Assembly: GCA_037178675.1 (NCBI GenBank)
Contig: JAYMGJ010000779.1
Coordinates: 1 to 21,500, forward strand
DNA: 21,500 bases
Reading direction: 5' to 3'
From: Scleroderma bovista
Lineage: Eukaryota > Basidiomycota > Agaricomycetes > Boletales > Sclerodermataceae
Both the position numbers and the translations under genes were made by a program. The first letter of the stretch is position 1. Each line of letters starts with the position of its first letter. Shown in pieces: positions 18,039 through 21,500 of the stretch. The notes below the pieces were generated by a model that worked only from the letters and a program-made list of their open reading frames with translations, had not been told where the DNA came from and ran no database searches.

Positions 18039-19387
18039 TCAGTAAAAGCGCTCAACTACCAGAGGAGAATTCTTCAAATTGGATAAGGGTTCCCATGTTC
18101 TCTTGTACTCTTTGTACCCTTTCCAGTGCACCAGGTACTGGAGTTGTCTTCTATAAATACGAGAAGCTACTATATAGTCCACTTCATACTCTTCATCATG
18201 TTCTTCAGAAACATGTACTGGACCAGGCTGGGACATGGGTTGACCGGGAAGAGGACCTAAATAAGGCTTAACTTGCGAAACATTCACAACCAGGTGAATC
18301 CGAAGAGTTTTCGGGAGCTTAAGCTCAACCGCATTCGGGGTTACACGAGTGACCTCATAGGGGCCAATCCACTTTTCTGTAAGCTTCTTAGAAGTGTGAT
18401 TTAGCATACAAAGGTTGTCCATAGAAAGCCAAACTTGTTGGCCTACAACATAGTCTAGGGTGGGGTTCCTATGTTTATCTGCCTGAAACTTCATATTACG
18501 TTTTGCCTTCTCAGAAGACTCAACGACTTTATTAAATATGGCGGCAAAGTCTTTAGCCGCTGGGGCTACCGTGTCCACTGGCTCAACACCCATACAAGGG
18601 GAATAACTCCGGGTAATTCCAAACGGTGAATCAGTAGTTACCTCCGAGACCGTGTTATTCCAGATGAATTCGGCAATCTTGATCCATTTGGCCCATTCAT
18701 TCTGACGATCGTTTATGTAGGTTCGGAGATACTGATTAATTTCGCAGTTCAACCGCTCTGTTTGACCATCGGTCTGAGGGTGGAATGCCATAGACATTTT
18801 CCTTTTTACGCCTAAGAGTCTGTACAACTCCCCCAGGAAGTTGCTCGCAAAGACTGATCCACGGTCAGACACAACGGAAGACGGGAGTCCATGCTGACAC
18901 CAGACATGATCTGTAAATAACTCAGCGGTTGACAGGGTGGTTTCCTCTTTGGTACACGGTACAAACACGACCTCCTTAGAGAACCGATCAACCACAACTA
19001 ATATATAATTGTAACTGAGGGATTCCAGCATCTCAGTAAAGTCCATTGTGACGTCAAGCCATGGGCCACTAGGGGTAGGGAGAGGAACAAGACTTCCAGA
19101 AGTCTTTTGATTCAACACCTTGGACTGTTGGCACTTTTGACAATGCTTTACGTAGGTTTGAATCTGTTCCTTCATCCCTTTCCAAGAATAGTGCTTCCTG
19201 AGCGCATTATACGTAGCTTTCACTCCTTTATGCCCAGCAACAGGAGGGTCGTGAAAGTTCGTAATGAGCGACTGTCGCTCTTCATAGGACTGATCAGTGA
19301 TGTCAATCAGTTTAATAGATACCGGGTTCAACAGGACCTGGTCCTTGTTGTCTTCCAAACTAGATACATAATGGTCTGATCACCTGC
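18039..19387 (-). pseudogene. chromovirus (Ty3/gypsy) integrase with chromodomain
   Basis: This is the C-terminal third of a Ty3/gypsy Pol polyprotein. In order: an HHCC zinc finger (HDPPVAGHKG..HCQKCQQSK); the integrase core with the D,D,E triad at VTMDFTEM, VVSDRGSVF and DGQTERLN; a GPY/F module (KWIGPYEVTRVTPNAVELKLP); and a chromodomain (EYEVDYIVASRIYRRQLQYLVHWKGY..TWEPLSNL) before the stop at 18041-18039. The chromodomain marks a chromovirus, whose integrase is guided to chromatin. Upstream the frame is closed by TGA (19382-19380), where relatives usually have Arg (SR-R-DHYV). It is then cut by the CACTG MITE and continues as RNase H at 20115. Pol is therefore not functional here, although the integrase portion is intact. 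Confidence 0.92.
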
Positions 19388-19390
19388 TAA

Positions 19391-20112
19391 CACTGCAAAC
19401 ATTTCTCAATGTTTCATGACAAAACATTGTAAAAAAATAGAAGTAAGAGATACTCTTTTGTTTAAAATTTTGTTCAACAAAAAAGCCAAATATCATACAG
19501 CATTATTTTTGTCATTTTTGTGTCAAGACATGATTTGAGATCATTTCTTATGTTGGGACTATAAAATATTTAACGTTTTTCTTCTGCCTGTTCCTTGCAA
19601 AACAAATAAAGAAAAGACAATGTAACTTTTCTCATAGCAAGAATTTCAGTATGTGTTATTAAAAATAAGATACCATATCCTTTTTGAAAACATGTTAAAA
19701 GAAACAATAAATTTTCCTTCAAGAAACATCATTGTTCCTGGATGCTGATTGGCTGGCTAGAATGTTATGACCAAAAACATATAGCATATCTCCTAAACAT
19801 GTATTTTTGTGGAATAGAGTGTCTTTTGATTCAATTTTGCACTGCAGAAAATTGGAAAATGCTTGCTGTGGGAAAAGTTACATTGTCATTTCTTTATTTA
19901 TTTTGCAAGGGACAGGCAGAAGAAAAAGGTTAAATTTTTTATAGTTCTAACATAAGAAATGATCTCAAATCATATCTTGACACAAAAATGACAAAAATAA
20001 TGCTGTATGATATTTGTCTTTTTTGCTGAACAAAATTGTAAATAAAAGAGTATCTCTTTCTTCTATTTTTTTAAAATGTTTTGTCATGAAACATTGAGAA
20101 ATGCTTGCAGTG
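19391..20112. mobile_element. CACTG foldback MITE copy B
   Basis: This 722-bp complete copy starts CACTGCAAACATTTC, ends GAAATGCTTGCAGTG, and is flanked by TAA on both sides (19388-19390, 20113-20115). The two arms are inverted relatives over about 270 bp. The sequence closely follows copy A (10959-11600 plus 14834-14917) along its whole length. No gene is present, so movement would need a transposase in trans. It sits in the linker between RNase H and integrase of the chromovirus. Confidence 0.9.
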
Positions 20113-20605
20113 TAAGCGGATCTGCAATGTGCATCTGAGTTCCCTTTTTATAGATAAGCAAATAGTTGAAGCGTGTCATCCACATTTGCCAGCGCGCTTG
20201 GCACTTAGACAAATTCTGTGACTTCATAAAGTACGTTAAATTATGATGGTCCATGTATATCTCAAAAGCATAAGGAGTGGCTTCGAGATAATGGCGCCAG
20301 GCCTCAGTTGCTTTTATGATGGCCAGCATCTCTTTATTGTGAATAGGATAGTTTTGTTTGGGAGGCGTCATGGAATGTGACATGTACACAATGGGTCTGA
20401 ATTCGCTGTCTTCGCACTTCACGGATATCACTCCCCTGACGGCGAACTCAGACGCATCGGTTTCAAGGCAGAATTTGTGGTCCTGGTCGGGGTACTGAAG
20501 TACCGGAGCACGAGTAAAGGCAGCTTTCAAAGCTTCAAACGCAGCGCGTTCCTTTTCTCCAAAGTTAAATATGGTATCCTTACACGTAAGGTCCGTCATG
20601 GGCCT
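20113..20605 (-). pseudogene. chromovirus RNase H region of Pol (fragment)
   Basis: The minus strand encodes the end of reverse transcriptase and the RNase H domain of the same chromovirus. The frame opens at RPMTDLTCKDTIFNFGEKE and runs through FCLETDASEFAVRGVISV, SHSMTPPKQNYPIHNKEMLAI and EIYMDHHNLTYFMKSQNLS to MHIADPL, where the MITE interrupts. RNase H acidic residues are visible in LETDAS, NKEMLA and YMDHHN. The frame stops resembling Pol at about 20606; the reverse transcriptase proper, protease and gag are missing from this window. Confidence 0.9.
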
Positions 20606-20860
20606 ATCTATGCCTCGGAGCGTTCAGCTGAGAGAGGGAAAAAGAAGCAATCAAATTGCTTTGGGGGAAAAGATGATAGATACTATCGTGTTGGGAGCTA
20701 CGTAGAGATTTGGGCGAAGCCCTGGGGGGGCTTCCGGCCCGAAACGAAACTGCTAGGGAGGCTGAGCTGTACCCAGACAGAAGGAGGGAGCGACACGAAA
20801 GGCGAAGACGAGAACCCTAGCAGGCGAAGGAGCTCTATGGCAGAGTTGAAACTTATCTGG
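20606..20860. other. junction between chromovirus fragment and recombinase element
   Basis: About 255 bp downstream of the recombinase stop codon has no coding support. It is presumably the 3' end of the tyrosine-recombinase element; the exact border with chromovirus sequence lies near 20606. Confidence 0.4.
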
Positions 20861-21500
20861 TTATCTTACTGGCGGTTGTGTGTATCTAACGAAAGGTTCT
20901 AGTACTGGGGATGCTTGTAAGTATGGGGCTAAAATCATGGCATGTTTACGAAGGTAAATTGTAAATGCGCTGCCAGCCCAACGTCCGTGTGACTGGATGA
21001 CATCGAAAGGTACTCCTCGCAGTAGGTATTCTAATGTTCCTCCGATGCGGAGGCTGTGGCCTTTGAGGTTCGGAAGTTTGAACAGATTTGCGAGCTTGTT
21101 GATTTTACTGGTTAGTTCTTTTTTGCTTAGAGGGCGCCGCTTTCCGCTGGAGTGTGTCCAGGAGAACAGGTGTTCGTTTGGGGCGACGGAATTGATGTGG
21201 AAGTGGTTGTCTAGGGCGGCTATAGGGTCTGCCGGTCCGTTCTGTTGGGCACATTGGACTGACTCCCCTTTGCCAGACGCTCTGGAAGTTTTCGTCCACG
21301 GTAGGTGAAATTTGAGTACCGTTAAGCCGTTTCGGTCTGCGACTTGCACGAGACCTGCTCGGGTAATGTGTTTGGCCGGGTCAAAGGCGCTGATGCTGGG
21401 GACCGTGAATTCGCCTACTTTCGCGACACCCCAGAAGCAGACGGTGATGCATGCGTAGACGGCAGCCTCTAGAGGGTTGTCTAGATTGAGTTGGGATTTG
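20861..21500 (-). CDS. tyrosine recombinase (Crypton- or DIRS-like), partial
   Basis: The frame enters from the right edge and ends at 20863-20861, giving about 212 C-terminal residues. It is the catalytic part of a eukaryotic tyrosine recombinase, which would cut and rejoin DNA through a covalent tyrosine link. Box II is GHSLRIGGTLEYLLRGVPF (His and Arg in HxxR), followed by QSHGRW and the presumed nucleophile in FTIYLRKHA. The box I region reads CFWGVAKVGEFTV, with Lys where the catalytic Arg is expected. Such proteins are widespread in basidiomycete genomes within Crypton or DIRS/Ngaro-type elements; without the N-terminus or a linked reverse transcriptase I cannot choose. The gene may be inactive because of the Lys. 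Confidence 0.75.
   Translation of the reverse strand, partial: KSQLNLDNPLEAAVYACITVCFWGVAKVGEFTVPSISAFDPAKHITRAGLVQVADRNGLTVLKFHLPWTKTSRASGKGESVQCAQQNGPADPIAALDNHFHINSVAPNEHLFSWTHSSGKRRPLSKKELTSKINKLANLFKLPNLKGHSLRIGGTLEYLLRGVPFDVIQSHGRWAGSAFTIYLRKHAMILAPYLQASPVLEPFVRYTQPPVR

Noticed and set aside
1..21500. tRNA, rRNA, CRISPR arrays and bacterial-type promoters or ribosome sites.
   Set aside because: None was found by reading; spliced genes and retrotransposons show a eukaryotic context.

Overview
This window looks like a transposon-rich stretch of a fungal nuclear genome, most likely a basidiomycete of the Agaricomycetes. The signs are many 45-60 nt GT-AG introns (several with CTAAC-like branch sites), a chromodomain Ty3/gypsy retrotransposon, Tad-like LINE remains, PIF/Harbinger and Tc1-like DNA transposons, and a fungal-type tyrosine recombinase. 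No tRNA, rRNA, CRISPR array or bacterial-style operon was seen. The organism assignment is inference from gene families and intron style.

Left part (1-5.3 kb). A minus-strand LINE ORF1 with three CCHC zinc knuckles is split by a 595-bp TG...CA element (486-1080). A longer relative of that element (3581-4889) is flanked by a perfect 5-bp duplication, GACCT, and looks like a solo LTR or non-autonomous LTR element. The DNA around it has no confident gene.

Middle part (5.3-11 kb). A minus-strand gene of about eight exons (9946 down to 5268; proline-rich and coiled-coil, function unknown) is cut inside exon 3 by a complete PIF/Harbinger transposon (6464-9556; TTA duplication; 84-bp terminal inverted repeats matching at 82 positions). 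The transposon carries a Myb/SANT-like protein gene (plus strand) and a DDE transposase gene (minus strand), tail to tail. Removing the transposon and one TTA copy restores the host frame exactly. A divergent three-exon gene of unknown function (10248-10937) follows.

Nested Tc1 part (10.96-14.9 kb). A CACTG-ended foldback MITE (726 bp without its insert) is interrupted by a 3,231-bp Tc1-like element (11601-14831; TA duplication; 78-bp TIRs matching at 76 positions). Besides an intact-looking DD34E transposase, this element carries a second five-exon gene for a 509-residue protein with basic, proline/tyrosine-rich and SAM-like regions. A two-gene Tc1 element is the most unusual system in the window.

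Right part (15-21.5 kb). Two degenerate minisatellite arms lie in opposite orientation (15150-15545 and 15716-16440). Gene-poor DNA follows, with a CTGGGACAG repeat cluster. Next comes the 3' half of a minus-strand chromovirus (LTR about 17519-17901, integrase plus chromodomain, RNase H), interrupted by a second copy of the CACTG MITE (19391-20112) and broken at about 20606. A minus-strand tyrosine recombinase gene (Crypton- or DIRS-type) runs off the right edge.
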